In this document: piece after piece, positions 44,115-53,504 of the stretch
How the letters are laid out: each line of letters starts with the position of its first letter
Numbering within the stretch: the first letter of the stretch is position 1
Assembly (NCBI RefSeq): GCF_037971845.1
Contig: NZ_CP150227.1
Location: forward strand, 4,650,001-4,714,000
Source of the DNA: Paenibacillus sp. FSL R5-0766
Lineage (GTDB): Bacteria; Bacillota; Bacilli; Paenibacillales; Paenibacillaceae
Length of the DNA: 64,000 nt
Direction: 5' to 3'
The notes under the pieces: model-generated
Database searches by the model: none
What the model saw: the letters and a program-made list of their open reading frames with translations, nothing else
Told to the model about the DNA's origin: nothing
Translations under genes and position numbers: made by a program

Positions 44115-44192
44115 ATATAACAAGTTTTTCGATAAATAATATCACAAATGTAAATATATTAACTTAAAGGTATTTATATCCAGTTTCCCTAA

Positions 44193-45953
44193 TCACGATG
44201 CGTTCGAACCACTTTGTTCATCTGGACTTCCCGTGGAGTCATTAAAGACTTGCAATCGCTCCTCAATATCTCCGCTCGTCCGTAAGGCGAAGCATTTTCG
44301 CGCTTCTTCTTTGGCAGCCGATGCTGTTGTGTTCAGCACTCTGTGCTTCACACGTAACAGAGATTGTGGAGACATACTCAAGTGGCGAATGCCAAGCTCC
44401 AACCAAAGCGGAATAGCACGTTCGTCCCCTGCCATCTCTCCGCACACACTGACATCAATTCCAGCCGTATGAGCCGCATCTGCTGTCGCACGAAGCATCC
44501 GCAGAACAGCCGGATGATAGGGGTGATACATATGAGCAATCTGCTCATTCATTCGATCTACTGCCAGTACATATTGAACCAGGTCGTTCGTACCAATACT
44601 GAAGAAATCAGCTTCCTCTGCGAGCAGATCAGCAATCATCACCGCTGCAGGAACTTCAATCATAATTCCCACCTGAATATGAGGGTCGTAGGATAATCCG
44701 CGCTCGTCCAGATCGGACATCGCCTCACGAAGAATCTCATTGGCCTGCTGAAGTTCTTCCACCGAAGAGATCATCGGGTACATGATTTTGACATTTCCAG
44801 CAGCGCTGGCACGCAGAATGGCTGTAAGTTGTGTTTTGAACAGATCCTTGCGGTCGAGACTAATCCGAATAGCTCGGTAACCCAGAAACGGATTGTCTTC
44901 CTCCGGCAATTCAAAGTAATCGAGTTGCTTGTCACCACCGATATCCAGTGTACGAATAACAACGGATTGTCCTGCTGTTTTCTCTGCCACAAGGCGGTAC
45001 ACCTCATACTGTTCTTGCTCACCCGGGAAAGTCGCACGGTCCATGTACAAGAATTCTGTTCGGAACAAGCCCACACCTTTGGCTCCTTGTTTCAAAGCAA
45101 GGTCCAATTCCTTCACCGAACTGATATTGGAAGCCAAGTGCAAAACGGCCCCATCTTTGGTTACAGCATCCACGGTAGCAAGGACTTGAAGTTGTTCCTT
45201 TTTCTTCAGTTGTTTGCTGCGAAGCATGGTATACCGTTCAATTGTCTTGCGATCCGGGTCTGTAAATACCAAGCCATTGTCACCATCCACCACAAGCATA
45301 TCCCCTGTCTCTACCGGCATGCCAAGACTCGCTTCCAGACCGGAAACGAGAGGAATGCCAAGGGCACGAGCCATAATCGCAGAATGTGATGTTTTCCCGC
45401 CAATCAAGGTCACAATGCCTAGTACATGGGTGGGATTCAGATGCGCCAGTTGAGATGGCGACAGTTCTTTGGCAACGAGTACATACGGCTGGGTATCCGA
45501 AGGAAGTGTAATCTCCGGTGCACCGAGCAAATGCTTGAGCAGACGGTTACCCACATCCTTGATGTCAATGGCCCGCTCCTTCATATACTCGTCTTCCAGC
45601 AAGTCAAACATCGTGACAAAATGGTCTATGGCTTCTTTGACCGCCACTTCTGCTGCCTTATATTGACGCTCGATAATGCCGCGAATTTCGTTCATGAATA
45701 CCGGATCTTCCAAGATGGCCAGATGTGCATCAAAGATACTGGACTCCTCTGGACCAACAACTTCCTTGAACTCATTTTTGATATATTCGATCTCATCCTT
45801 TGATGTCCGTATGCCCTCATACAGCCGTTCGAACTCTTGGGCGAGATCCACCGAATCCATCTTCTGATCCGGCAGATCCCATTCCCAACTGGGCAGGACA
45901 AATGCTTTGCCGATGGCTATGCCTGCAGCTCCGTTGATGCCTTGTATCTTCAT
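44193..45953 (-). CDS. ptsI: Phosphoenolpyruvate-protein phosphotransferase (PTS enzyme I)
   Basis: Enzyme I takes phosphate from PEP and passes it to HPr, starting all PTS sugar uptake. The 586-residue protein has the HPr-binding N-terminal domain, the phospho-His motif GGKTSHSAIMARALGIPLVS, and the PEP-binding barrel with GVGLFRTEFLYMDR, RTLDIGGDKQLDYF, MYPMISSVEEL, GTNDLVQYVLAVDR and the CGEMAGD cysteine. The C-terminal tail is short and polar. The ATG overlaps the stop of the IICBA gene by four bases (ATGA), so they are translationally coupled. Unlike Bacillus, ptsH is not present between them. Confidence 0.95.
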   Translation of the reverse strand: MKIQGINGAAGIAIGKAFVLPSWEWDLPDQKMDSVDLAQEFERLYEGIRTSKDEIEYIKNEFKEVVGPEESSIFDAHLAILEDPVFMNEIRGIIERQYKAAEVAVKEAIDHFVTMFDLLEDEYMKERAIDIKDVGNRLLKHLLGAPEITLPSDTQPYVLVAKELSPSQLAHLNPTHVLGIVTLIGGKTSHSAIMARALGIPLVSGLEASLGMPVETGDMLVVDGDNGLVFTDPDRKTIERYTMLRSKQLKKKEQLQVLATVDAVTKDGAVLHLASNISSVKELDLALKQGAKGVGLFRTEFLYMDRATFPGEQEQYEVYRLVAEKTAGQSVVIRTLDIGGDKQLDYFELPEEDNPFLGYRAIRISLDRKDLFKTQLTAILRASAAGNVKIMYPMISSVEELQQANEILREAMSDLDERGLSYDPHIQVGIMIEVPAAVMIADLLAEEADFFSIGTNDLVQYVLAVDRMNEQIAHMYHPYHPAVLRMLRATADAAHTAGIDVSVCGEMAGDERAIPLWLELGIRHLSMSPQSLLRVKHRVLNTTASAAKEEARKCFALRTSGDIEERLQVFNDSTGSPDEQSGSNAS

Positions 45954-47830
45954 TCTACCCCTCCAACGTTCCTGTCATAGAGCACCACGGACATAACGGA
46001 TGCCTGACCTTTCTTAACTTGCTTAAATGGAGCAAAACTCCATGATTTTACACGATCTGGATTCGTAATTACCATTGGTGTTGTTAGTGACGCCGCTTGC
46101 TCGCGGAGTACTGCCAGATCAAACTTGATCAACAACTGCCCCGGCTCCACCGTATCGCCCTCCTGAACAAAAGCTTCAAAATGGCCTTTCAACTGAGAGG
46201 TATCGATGCCGATATGCAGTAACACTTCAAGCCCCTCACGGGTAGATATACCCAAGGCATGCATGGTCGGGTACAAGTGCATAATCGTTCCGTACACGGG
46301 TGAGACCAGCTCTCCCTTTTCCGGAACAAAGGCTACACCATCACCGACAAGCTTGGCTGCAAAGATCTGATCCGGTACCTCTTCAATCGGGAGCATTTTG
46401 CCTTGAACGGGGGCACAGAACAGAACCTGTTGCAGATCTCTTTCCAGCAGCTTCGCGATTTCTTCCCGAATCAATTCCGAGTAGGTCCCGAATACCACCT
46501 GTACGTTACCGCCACCCAGCTTGATCAGTCCAGCGGACCCCATACTCTTCATGGCACCCGTGTCGATCAAGCGGTCATCATGCACAGTCAGGCGAAGACG
46601 TGTAATACATGCTTCAACCTGTACAATGTTACTCTTCCCACCTAATGCTTCGAGGATTAAAGGTGCCTGATAAGGAATGTTACCTACCCAATCTTCCAGC
46701 ATGGAGCCCTCTTCACGTCCTGGTGTTGGAATCTTGAACGTACGAATCGCCCATCGGAACAGGAAGTAGTAAACCAGCCCATATAGTATGCCAATCGGAA
46801 TGAGCTTCCAAGCATTCTCCGATAGATGGAAATTGAGTATGTAATCAATAATACCTGCGGAGTAAGAAAATCCATGCCGGATATCAAGCCAGTAACTAAT
46901 CCACATGGCAACGCCGGACATCACTGCATGCACGATGAACAGATATGGTGCCGCGAACAAAAAAGCAAACTCAATCTGTTCCGATACCCCGGTTAGAAAA
47001 CAAACGAGTGCCGATGTCAGAAAAGTTTTCTTGATTTTTGGTTTCAGATCTTCCCTGGCTTCCTGAATAATAGCAAAGGCTATTGCCGGAATGGCAAACA
47101 TCATGATGGGAAACAAACCCGCCATAAAGAATCCTGCTGTTGGATCACCTGCAAAAAATCGGGGCAAATCCCCTTGCACAATGTTACCATCAGGCGTTTC
47201 AAACGTCCCTAACTGGAACCAAAACACATTGTTAAGCAGGTGATGAAGCCCAAAAGCAACCAGCACCCTGTATAACACTCCGTAGATGAATAGTCCAAAA
47301 CCCCCGAGACTGTATTCCCAGGTAGCAATGCCGTTCAATCCATGCTGTAGGATCGGAGCGAGCCATAACATAAAACAGGAGAACAATGCCGAACAGAGTC
47401 CGACAATGAGCAAAACAAACCTTGAACCTCCAAAAAATTGTAAAATTTCAGGCAGTTTAATGCTTTTAAACCGATTATGCATCCCACCGGCAAGGGCGCC
47501 GAGTATGATTCCGATTAAGGAAGCGGGCTGAACGGTGCCATCCCCGAAGTTCCGAGTTACCTGATCATATATCACGATACCAGCCAGAGCAGCAAGTCCC
47601 GCTTGTCCGGCCTGGTTGGAGAGTCCCAGTGCTACACCGACAGCGAACAGATACGGTAAGAAATAAAAAATACCGTGTCCGGCCACGGTAGACACTTCAC
47701 CGACAATATCCAATCCCCAGGCGTCCCAAGGCAGACTGCCAACACTGAGCAAAATTGCGGCGGCGGGCAGGACCATTGTAGGCAGCATTACCGCTCGTCC
47801 GAGCTGCTGCAAGGATCCGAGCCAATTCAT
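45950..47830 (-). CDS. PTS glucose/N-acetylglucosamine-type IICBA transporter
   Basis: This membrane protein imports and phosphorylates a hexose. Domains run IIC (about 1-370, with LFAVGVALGLSNQAGQAGLA and the LTGVSEQIEFAFLFAAPYLF block), IIB (about 390-465, Cys in EACITRLRL) and IIA (about 490-626, LYPTMHALGISTREG and EVLLHIGIDTSQLKG with the active His). Order and lengths match the Glc-GlcNAc family; the IIC text leans toward the NagE branch, but the sugar is not certain. The start follows AAAGGAGAGGTCGCC. It is coupled to ptsI. No GlcT-type antiterminator hairpin is seen upstream. Confidence 0.92.
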   Translation of the reverse strand: MNWLGSLQQLGRAVMLPTMVLPAAAILLSVGSLPWDAWGLDIVGEVSTVAGHGIFYFLPYLFAVGVALGLSNQAGQAGLAALAGIVIYDQVTRNFGDGTVQPASLIGIILGALAGGMHNRFKSIKLPEILQFFGGSRFVLLIVGLCSALFSCFMLWLAPILQHGLNGIATWEYSLGGFGLFIYGVLYRVLVAFGLHHLLNNVFWFQLGTFETPDGNIVQGDLPRFFAGDPTAGFFMAGLFPIMMFAIPAIAFAIIQEAREDLKPKIKKTFLTSALVCFLTGVSEQIEFAFLFAAPYLFIVHAVMSGVAMWISYWLDIRHGFSYSAGIIDYILNFHLSENAWKLIPIGILYGLVYYFLFRWAIRTFKIPTPGREEGSMLEDWVGNIPYQAPLILEALGGKSNIVQVEACITRLRLTVHDDRLIDTGAMKSMGSAGLIKLGGGNVQVVFGTYSELIREEIAKLLERDLQQVLFCAPVQGKMLPIEEVPDQIFAAKLVGDGVAFVPEKGELVSPVYGTIMHLYPTMHALGISTREGLEVLLHIGIDTSQLKGHFEAFVQEGDTVEPGQLLIKFDLAVLREQAASLTTPMVITNPDRVKSWSFAPFKQVKKGQASVMSVVLYDRNVGGVE

Positions 47831-47854
47831 GGCGACCTCTCCTTTCTATCCTAG

Positions 47855-47883
47855 ATGGTAAGCTTTACGCAACGTTTTGTCAA
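47855..47883 (-). promoter_or_regulatory. Sigma-A promoter of the PTS operon, with a weak cre-like overlap
   Basis: On the minus strand TTGACA, 17 bases and TACCAT lie 25 bases before the IICBA start. ACAAAACGTTGCGT within it matches the cre consensus at 11 of 14 positions. Confidence 0.6.
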
Positions 47884-47930
47884 AGCAAAACAGTAACCAA
47901 TTGGTAATTAATACGGCAAAAATAGAACAG

Positions 47931-47962
47931 AAAAAATCCCGTCAACTTCAAGTTAACGGGAT
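47931..47962 (-). terminator. Terminator after the CoA-binding protein gene
   Basis: AATCCCGTTAACTT and AAGTTGACGGGATTTTTT form a long stem with a U-tract on the minus strand. Confidence 0.88.
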
Positions 47963-48026
47963 TCATCCTATAATCATTCAATTGGTTCAGATCAGGAGAT
48001 CATTCGATCACAGGTGAACGAGCCTC

Positions 48027-48461
48027 TCAGCCGCGTCCAGCGCCGCGCAGAACGATGGAATCCTCTACCTTGATACAACGATTCGTTACCGCTGTCATGG
48101 CGTTCTCTGCAGCAATCTGGACCGCTTCATCACTATGGATGCCAAGTTGCAGCCACAGCACATTTGCTTTGATGGCAGCGGCGTCACGAGCGACATCCGC
48201 GCAAAACTCTTCGCGACGAAATACATTGACAATGTCTACCGGCTCTGGAATATCCGCGAGTGTAGCATATACCGTCTCTCCCAGGATTTCACCTTGCACC
48301 TGTGGATTAACCGGGATGATGCGATAACCTCTGCTCTGCATGGCTTCTGCCACCATATAGGAAGTGCGATCTGATTTGTCTGATAAGCCGACGACTGCGA
48401 TGTTGCCTGCCTTGCGCAAAAGTTGTCCAATTTCTTCACGAGTAGGGTTGTTAAATTCCAT
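48027..48461 (-). CDS. CoA-binding domain protein (YccU-like)
   Basis: This 144-residue single-domain Rossmann protein belongs to the CoA_binding_2 family (E. coli YccU, B. subtilis YneT). It shows AGNIAVVGLSDKSDRTSYMV, GYRIIPVNPQVQGEILGETV, VDIVNVFRREEFCADVARDA, ANVLWLQLGIHSDEAVQIAA and VTNRCIKVEDSI, all in the usual order. The CoA pocket is inferred from the family and its physiological role is unknown. The ATG at 48461 lies after AGGATGGTGCTTGAAC; a TTG two codons earlier is too close to the site. Confidence 0.9.
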   Translation of the reverse strand: MEFNNPTREEIGQLLRKAGNIAVVGLSDKSDRTSYMVAEAMQSRGYRIIPVNPQVQGEILGETVYATLADIPEPVDIVNVFRREEFCADVARDAAAIKANVLWLQLGIHSDEAVQIAAENAMTAVTNRCIKVEDSIVLRGAGRG

Positions 48462-48519
48462 GTTCAAGCACCATCCTTTTCTGATTAAAGTGCGTGTTCA
48501 AAAACAGGTTTTCAGTTAT

Positions 48520-49815
48520 TTACTCTTTTACCCATTGAACCGAGGCGCCAAGCGCCTGCAAATGATCGAAATATTGCGGATAAGACTTGGCTACATGGTG
48601 TGCATCCCGAATACGAAGCGGCTCCTTGGAACGCAAACCAACGACTGTAAGCGCCATAATTACGCGATGATCGTAGTGAGCGTTAATCTCAACGCCGCCT
48701 TCAACGCCTTCCGGACGTCCGTGTACGATAATCTCGGCTTGACGCTCTTCAACGTTCGCTCCTGCCTTCCGCAGTTCGTTCAAGTAATCAGTGATTCGGT
48801 CACATTCCTTGTAACGCAGGTTCTCTACATTATAGAACCGTGACGTTCCTTCCGCAAACACAGCTGCGGCTACCATAGCCAAAACGGCGTCCGTCGCGGC
48901 ATCCCCATCGAATTCGATCGCTTTCAGTCTGCCATTACCTTGAACGTGTACAACATCGTTCTCATGTGTCAATGGCACTTCCATCATGCGCAGCACGTCA
49001 ACGATGGCACGTTCACCCTGTTTGCTCTGCTCCATCAGGCGCAGAATTTTCACATCAGACTGTGTAACCGCTGCTGCGGCAAGAACCGCTGCTGAACCCG
49101 GGTAGTCCCCTTGAACCGTGTAGGTCGTCGGCTGGTAAGCCTGTCCACCTGGTACACGGAAGGACATGTAATCATCGCTTGCATGGATAACGATGCCTGC
49201 CTGCTCCAGCACTTCCAGGGTCTGTCCGATAACGACCTTGGACTTCAGGTCATTCAGTACTTCGATGGTGCTGTCTTCTGCAAGCAACGGCGTAACAAAC
49301 AACAATGCACTCAGATATTGGGAGCTAACGGAGCCGGATACACGAATGTGTCCACCCTTGGCATTGCCACCCTTGATTGTAATCGGCAGGCGTCCTTGTT
49401 CGTGCTGTACATCTACACCCAATTGACCAAGCGCATCGATCAGGTCATCATGGGGGCGTTTGCCCAAAGAATCCGGGTACGTATTCACAAAAGTTACTTC
49501 AGGGCAGAGCGCTGTAACGCCCATCAGGAAACGAAGTACAGCACCTGCATTCCCTACATTCAATTCACGCACATCACGGGGATGACTGCCAAAACCCTGG
49601 ATCACAATCTTGTTGTCGTCTTCTTCAAGCACTGCCCCCAGATCGCGAATACATCTGCGCATGGCGTCACTGTCTTCACTGTGTGCCGGGAAATGAATGG
49701 TACTTGTGCCTTCTGCCAGCGCAGCAGCCAGCAAATAGCGAGTCGTGTAGTTTTTGGAGGACAGAGCCCCGATTTCCCCGTTCAGAGTGGGAGTTGGTTT
49801 AACAATAACGTCCAT
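48520..49815 (-). CDS. aroA: 3-Phosphoshikimate 1-carboxyvinyltransferase (EPSP synthase)
   Basis: AroA transfers enolpyruvyl from PEP to shikimate-3-phosphate and is the glyphosate target. The 431-residue protein keeps SSKNYTTR at the substrate lysine and arginine (Lys21, Arg26), SGSVSSQYLSALLFV, RYKECDRITDYLNELRKAGA and YDHRVIMALTVVGL. The PEP-side loop reads VGNAGAVLRFLMG, so the position of E. coli Thr97 is Ala92 and that of Pro101 is Phe96, and the N-terminal motif lacks the usual PGDKSISHR. It is a divergent AroA; a few residues differ from both class I and class II texts. The start follows AAGGAGAATTTCATCC. Confidence 0.9.
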   Translation of the reverse strand: MDVIVKPTPTLNGEIGALSSKNYTTRYLLAAALAEGTSTIHFPAHSEDSDAMRRCIRDLGAVLEEDDNKIVIQGFGSHPRDVRELNVGNAGAVLRFLMGVTALCPEVTFVNTYPDSLGKRPHDDLIDALGQLGVDVQHEQGRLPITIKGGNAKGGHIRVSGSVSSQYLSALLFVTPLLAEDSTIEVLNDLKSKVVIGQTLEVLEQAGIVIHASDDYMSFRVPGGQAYQPTTYTVQGDYPGSAAVLAAAAVTQSDVKILRLMEQSKQGERAIVDVLRMMEVPLTHENDVVHVQGNGRLKAIEFDGDAATDAVLAMVAAAVFAEGTSRFYNVENLRYKECDRITDYLNELRKAGANVEERQAEIIVHGRPEGVEGGVEINAHYDHRVIMALTVVGLRSKEPLRIRDAHHVAKSYPQYFDHLQALGASVQWVKE

Positions 49816-49853
49816 GGATGAAATTCTCCTTCATTGATTATATTGTGGCCAAA

Positions 49854-49883
49854 TTGACATTCCGTGCATCGCTTGGGTATCAT
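49854..49883 (+). promoter_or_regulatory. Sigma-A promoter of the rhodanese gene
   Basis: TTGACA, an 18-base spacer and TATCAT end about 37 bases before the start codon. Confidence 0.65.
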
Positions 49884-49920
49884 TATAGCGTTAAGTCCAT
49901 ACAGAAAAGAGGACCTGAAT

Positions 49921-50226
49921 ATGACACAAATAGCTGAAATTGAAACGTCTGAGCTGCGCCGCCGTTTACAGGCGGGAGAGAAGCTGCAGATGATAGACGT
50001 CCGCGAGGACGATGAAGTCGCGCAAGGCATGATCGAAGGAGCCAAGCATATTCCGCTTGGACAGATTCCGGATCGACTGTCTGAGATTGAGAAATCAGGC
50101 GAGATCGTGATCATCTGTCGTAGCGGTTACCGCAGTGAGCGTGCCTGTGAATATCTGCAACAACTGGGATATGAAGGCTGTACAAACATGGTCGGCGGTA
50201 TGCTTCAGTGGCAACAGGAAGACTAG
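49921..50226 (+). CDS. Rhodanese-like domain protein
   Basis: This 101-residue single-domain protein probably transfers sulphane sulphur through a cysteine persulphide. It has KLQMIDVREDDEVAQGMIEG, AKHIPLGQIPDRLSEIEK and the active loop IICRSGYRSERACEYLQQLG (Cys-Arg-Ser-Gly-Tyr-Arg-Ser), then a GGMLQWQQED end. The ATG lies after AGAGGACCTGAAT; an upstream in-frame ATG at 49864 would run through the promoter. It diverges from aroA. Confidence 0.92.
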   Translation: MTQIAEIETSELRRRLQAGEKLQMIDVREDDEVAQGMIEGAKHIPLGQIPDRLSEIEKSGEIVIICRSGYRSERACEYLQQLGYEGCTNMVGGMLQWQQED

Positions 50227-50284
50227 AGAAACCCGGAGGGAAGCAAAGTCATTTGTAACCTTGTGACCTCTGCTCTACTCCTAG

Positions 50285-50312
50285 AAACGGGCCTATATGG
50301 CCCGTTTTGTTA
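50285..50312 (+). terminator. Terminator after the rhodanese gene
   Basis: AAACGGGCC-TATA-TGGCCCGTTTTGTT forms a compact strong hairpin. Confidence 0.88.
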
Positions 50313-50357
50313 TATCTGCCACCACCTATCAACCATCAAACTTCGATGATAACAAGC

Positions 50358-50867
50358 TTAGACGCGGTAATGCGCTAAAATTAAACGAGTCACTTCGGCA
50401 GCGGATAACTCGGTTGTATCCACCGTATAATGTGCGAACCGATATGCGTCTTTCCGTTCTTCCATAATTGCCTGAATGCGTTCCTCTGCATTACCTGCGA
50501 GGAGTGGACGATTGTCACAGCCACTAACACGCTCTACAATCACTGCCGGATCAGCAGTCAAGGCAACAACCCAACCATTCTTCAACATCACGTCACAATT
50601 ATCCGAACGCAGCACCACGCCACCTCCGGTCGCTATGACCTGTGACTTCTTCTCCAGCACCGAGCATAACATGCGGCTCTCGGCATCACGGAAATACGTC
50701 TCTCCCTTGCCAGTGAACAATTCTGGAATCGTACAGCCTTCCTCTTTTTCCACCGCGGCGTCTACATCAATCAATCGATAACCAAGCTCGCGTGCAAGCA
50801 TGTCAGCGACGGTTGATTTGCCGGTTCCCATCATACCGATGAGAATAATATTGTTAGACTTGCTCAA
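50358..50867 (-). CDS. aroK: Shikimate kinase
   Basis: AroK phosphorylates shikimate, two steps before chorismate, so it fits with the nearby aroA. The 169-residue protein has Walker A IILIGMMGTGKSTVADMLAR, the shikimate Asp in LIDVDAAVEKEEGCTIPELF, RDAESRMLCSVLEKK, IATGGGVVLRSD and the lid NRPLLAGNAEERIQAIMEER with the conserved Arg. The TTG at 50867 is eight bases after AAAGGAG; the GTG nine bases earlier overlaps that site, so I chose TTG. It is transcribed toward the rhodanese gene. Confidence 0.92.
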   Translation of the reverse strand: MSKSNNIILIGMMGTGKSTVADMLARELGYRLIDVDAAVEKEEGCTIPELFTGKGETYFRDAESRMLCSVLEKKSQVIATGGGVVLRSDNCDVMLKNGWVVALTADPAVIVERVSGCDNRPLLAGNAEERIQAIMEERKDAYRFAHYTVDTTELSAAEVTRLILAHYRV

Positions 50868-50946
50868 GGTGTACACTCCTTTAATTCAAGCAATTCGTGA
50901 GCACTTTTGTCCTATCATAACACAGCCCTGCGGACTGGGAAAGACC

Positions 50947-50996
50947 AAAAAGAGGCCTGGCGTTGACCGGCAATCACCGGAACGCCAAACCTCTTC
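50947..50996 (-). terminator. Terminator after gnd
   Basis: AAGAGGTTTGGCGTTCCGG and CCGG-TC-AACGCCAGGCCTC pair closely on the minus strand, followed by TTTTTGG. It is one of the strongest hairpins in the window. Confidence 0.92.
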
Positions 50997-51069
50997 TAAG
51001 CCCCTTAGTAGGCCAAAACTCCTGCTTAAGGGTACTTTGGCCAAATCTAATAGACTTGTATATGTGGTA

Positions 51070-52479
51070 CTACTCCATCCAGTTGTGGTGGAAGCTGCCT
51101 TCTTTGTCCACACGTTTGAACGTGTGAGCACCGAAGTAGTCACGTTGAGCTTGCAGCAAGTTTGCTGGCAAACGCTCTGTACGGTAGCTGTCGTAGTAAG
51201 AAAGGGCGCTGGAGAAGCCAGGTACCGGAACACCTTGTTTAACAGCAGCCGCTACAACTTCACGCCATGCGTCTTGATAAGACTCAACGATGTTCTGGAA
51301 GTACGGATCCAAGAGCAAGTTTTTCAGAGCTGCGTCTTTATCATAAGCTTCCTTGATGTTTTGCAGGAACTGCGAACGGATGATGCAACCGCCACGGAAG
51401 ATCATGGCAATGTTGCCGTATTTCAGATCCCAGCCATACTCATCGGAAGCTGCACGCATTTGTGCAAATCCTTGTGCGTAGGATACGATTTTACTTGCGA
51501 AGAGGGCTTTACGCACGCTCTCGATGAACGCTTTTTTGTCGCCAGAGAATGCTTCAGTCGCTGGTCCATTCAGGATTTTGCTAGCTGCTACACGCTCGTC
51601 CTTCATGGCAGACAAGAAACGGGAGAATACGGATTCTGTAATCATGGACAATGGTACGCCGAGATCCAGCGCGCTTTGGCTTGTCCATTTACCTGTTCCT
51701 TTTTGTCCAGCCGCGTCCAGAATAACGTCAACCATTGGTTTGCCGGTTTCCGGATCGTATTTGGAGAAGATATCTGCCGTGATTTCGATCAGGTAGCTAT
51801 CCAGCTCCCCTTGATTCCATTCCGTAAAGATTGCGTGAAGCTCTTCAACGGAAACGTTTAATACGGATTTGAGCAAGTGGTACGCTTCACCAATCAACTG
51901 CATATCTCCGTACTCGATACCGTTATGCACCATTTTCACATAGTGTCCGGCACCGTCTGGTCCAATATATGTACAACATGGATCGTCACCGACTTTGGCC
52001 GAGATCGCCGTCAGGATCGGTTCAACCAGTTTATAAGCACTTTCCTGTCCACCTGGCATGATGGAAGGGCCTTTCAGTGCGCCTTCTTCACCACCGGATA
52101 CACCTGTACCGATGAAACGAATGCCTTTGTCTTCCAACTCTTTGCTGCGACGTTGCGTGTCAGGGAAGTATGCGTTCCCTCCATCAATGATGATGTCGCC
52201 CTCATCCAGGTGAGGAAGCAGTTGTTCAATGGTAGCGTCGGTCGCTTTGCCGGCTTGTACCATGATCAAAATTTTGCGCGGGGATTCCAGGGATGCTACG
52301 AACTCTTCAATGGAGAATGAGCCTGTCAGGTTTTTACCTTCAGCTTCTTTCAGAAGATCATGGGTTTTCTCCGGGGAACGGTTATATACCGATACTGAGA
52401 AACCTTTGCTTTCAATGTTAAGGGCCAAATTTTTGCCCATGACAGCCAGGCCAATTACGCCAATTTGTTGTTTTGTCAT
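51070..52479 (-). CDS. gnd: 6-Phosphogluconate dehydrogenase (decarboxylating)
   Basis: Gnd converts 6-phosphogluconate to ribulose 5-phosphate with NADP reduction. The 469-residue protein starts [20 protein letters not shown] and has the NADP fold, [58 protein letters not shown] with the catalytic Lys, and the C-terminal [20 protein letters not shown]. The ATG at 52479 follows GGAGGACCAG; an in-frame TTG at 52503 is less likely. It is alone on its transcript. The length matches the long NADP-dependent GndA type. Confidence 0.95.
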   Translation of the reverse strand: MTKQQIGVIGLAVMGKNLALNIESKGFSVSVYNRSPEKTHDLLKEAEGKNLTGSFSIEEFVASLESPRKILIMVQAGKATDATIEQLLPHLDEGDIIIDGGNAYFPDTQRRSKELEDKGIRFIGTGVSGGEEGALKGPSIMPGGQESAYKLVEPILTAISAKVGDDPCCTYIGPDGAGHYVKMVHNGIEYGDMQLIGEAYHLLKSVLNVSVEELHAIFTEWNQGELDSYLIEITADIFSKYDPETGKPMVDVILDAAGQKGTGKWTSQSALDLGVPLSMITESVFSRFLSAMKDERVAASKILNGPATEAFSGDKKAFIESVRKALFASKIVSYAQGFAQMRAASDEYGWDLKYGNIAMIFRGGCIIRSQFLQNIKEAYDKDAALKNLLLDPYFQNIVESYQDAWREVVAAAVKQGVPVPGFSSALSYYDSYRTERLPANLLQAQRDYFGAHTFKRVDKEGSFHHNWME

Positions 52480-52589
52480 CTGGTCCTCCATCCTTTGCTC
52501 CAATTAATTTTATTGAAATAAATTCTCAACAATACTCCCATTTTAACGGTTTTATGTATAGAAGTGAACCCCGTGGCACAGCTACGCAA

Positions 52590-52620
52590 CGAGAAAACAC
52601 CCCAATCTGCTGAGGTGTTC
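52590..52620 (-). terminator. Terminator after the 52652 gene
   Basis: AACACC and GGTGTT pair across a loop, followed by TTCTC on the minus strand. The U-tract is short. Confidence 0.6.
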
Positions 52621-52651
52621 ATCGTATTTTCATAAATACGGCCTTATCTTG

Positions 52652-53251
52652 TCACCCTTCCAACATTAACAGATGCCCAGACAACTGTTTTAAGACTTCA
52701 CGGCAAGCATTTGCTTTTTCGATATTATCCATCTGCATGGCCGTGTAGAGGCGTTCCAGTTCATCATCCACTTCCATGCGCAACAACATGAGCCTTTCCT
52801 CGCCTTCACGCGAGAGGAACATTTCTTCCATCTCTTCCGCCGTCGGCGCAGGTTCCTTTTGAAAAATGACACGCTGTTTGAACCCAGACACTTCCACGAG
52901 ACGAATGACTTCACCGAATAAAATGTTCTCCACGGTCATCTGCTGATCCTTGAACCGCTTCACAACTGCATGCCCGCGTGTATCTCCAATCAGCTTCTCC
53001 AGCCACTCTGCAAGCTTGGCATCCTTAATGATATAATCCCCAGTCATCTTGTAGTTCCCCGTGCGTGTCTGTTGAAAGCGGAGCTTTACCAGCTTGCGGC
53101 CGGTCCGGACTGACAGGATAAAAAAGGATTCGTCCTCGCTCCAATATAGTGAATATCCCTCACGAATAAGGTCTCTGATCAAATTTTGGATATGCCGACG
53201 GTTGAACCGCAGCTCCAGATTGCAATATTCAACTTCATAACTCTTATTCAC
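52652..53251 (-). CDS. Uncharacterised 199-residue protein
   Basis: I do not recognise a family. The GTG start at 53251 follows GGAGGGAGTGCC. The sequence mixes beta strands (SLYWSEDESFFILSV, GRKLVKLRFQQTRTGNYKMT) in the first half with helices in the second (TAEEMEEMFLSREGEERLML, DDELERLYTAMQMDNIEKAN). It has no membrane helix, signal peptide or clear catalytic motif. It lies between gnd and an MFS gene, with its own likely terminator, so context does not suggest a role. Confidence 0.8.
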   Translation of the reverse strand: MNKSYEVEYCNLELRFNRRHIQNLIRDLIREGYSLYWSEDESFFILSVRTGRKLVKLRFQQTRTGNYKMTGDYIIKDAKLAEWLEKLIGDTRGHAVVKRFKDQQMTVENILFGEVIRLVEVSGFKQRVIFQKEPAPTAEEMEEMFLSREGEERLMLLRMEVDDELERLYTAMQMDNIEKANACREVLKQLSGHLLMLEG

Positions 53252-53452
53252 GGCACTCCCTCCATCTGTACCGGATCAACTCCGGCCCTCGTCTTCAATC
53301 GCTTCTACTCAATCGGCTTACCCTATTTTATACTTCATTTTATGTAAGGGTACTTGGTTATTTGACTATTTTTCACCGAAAGGACCGCCGGATTGCAGCT
53401 TTCCGCAGACGCACAGGGGCAAGCCCCCGATTATCGTGATATATTGGACGCG

Positions 53453-53496
53453 AAAAAGGGAGCCCCACAACCAAGACGGTTGGTGGAACTCCCTTT
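53453..53496 (-). terminator. Terminator after the MFS gene
   Basis: AAAAGGGAG, an inner CACCAACC/GGTTGTG stem and CTCCCTTTTTCG on the minus strand, directly after the MFS stop. Confidence 0.9.
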
Positions 53497-53504
53497 TCTT
53501 TTGC

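Noticed and set aside
50800..51861. 353-codon frame opposite gnd
   Set aside because: It is antisense to a conserved gene, with Cys/Phe/His-rich composition typical of noncoding complements.
53415..53428. GGGGCAAGCCCC hairpin
   Set aside because: It is a small palindrome without a U-tract and without a clear transcript to act on.
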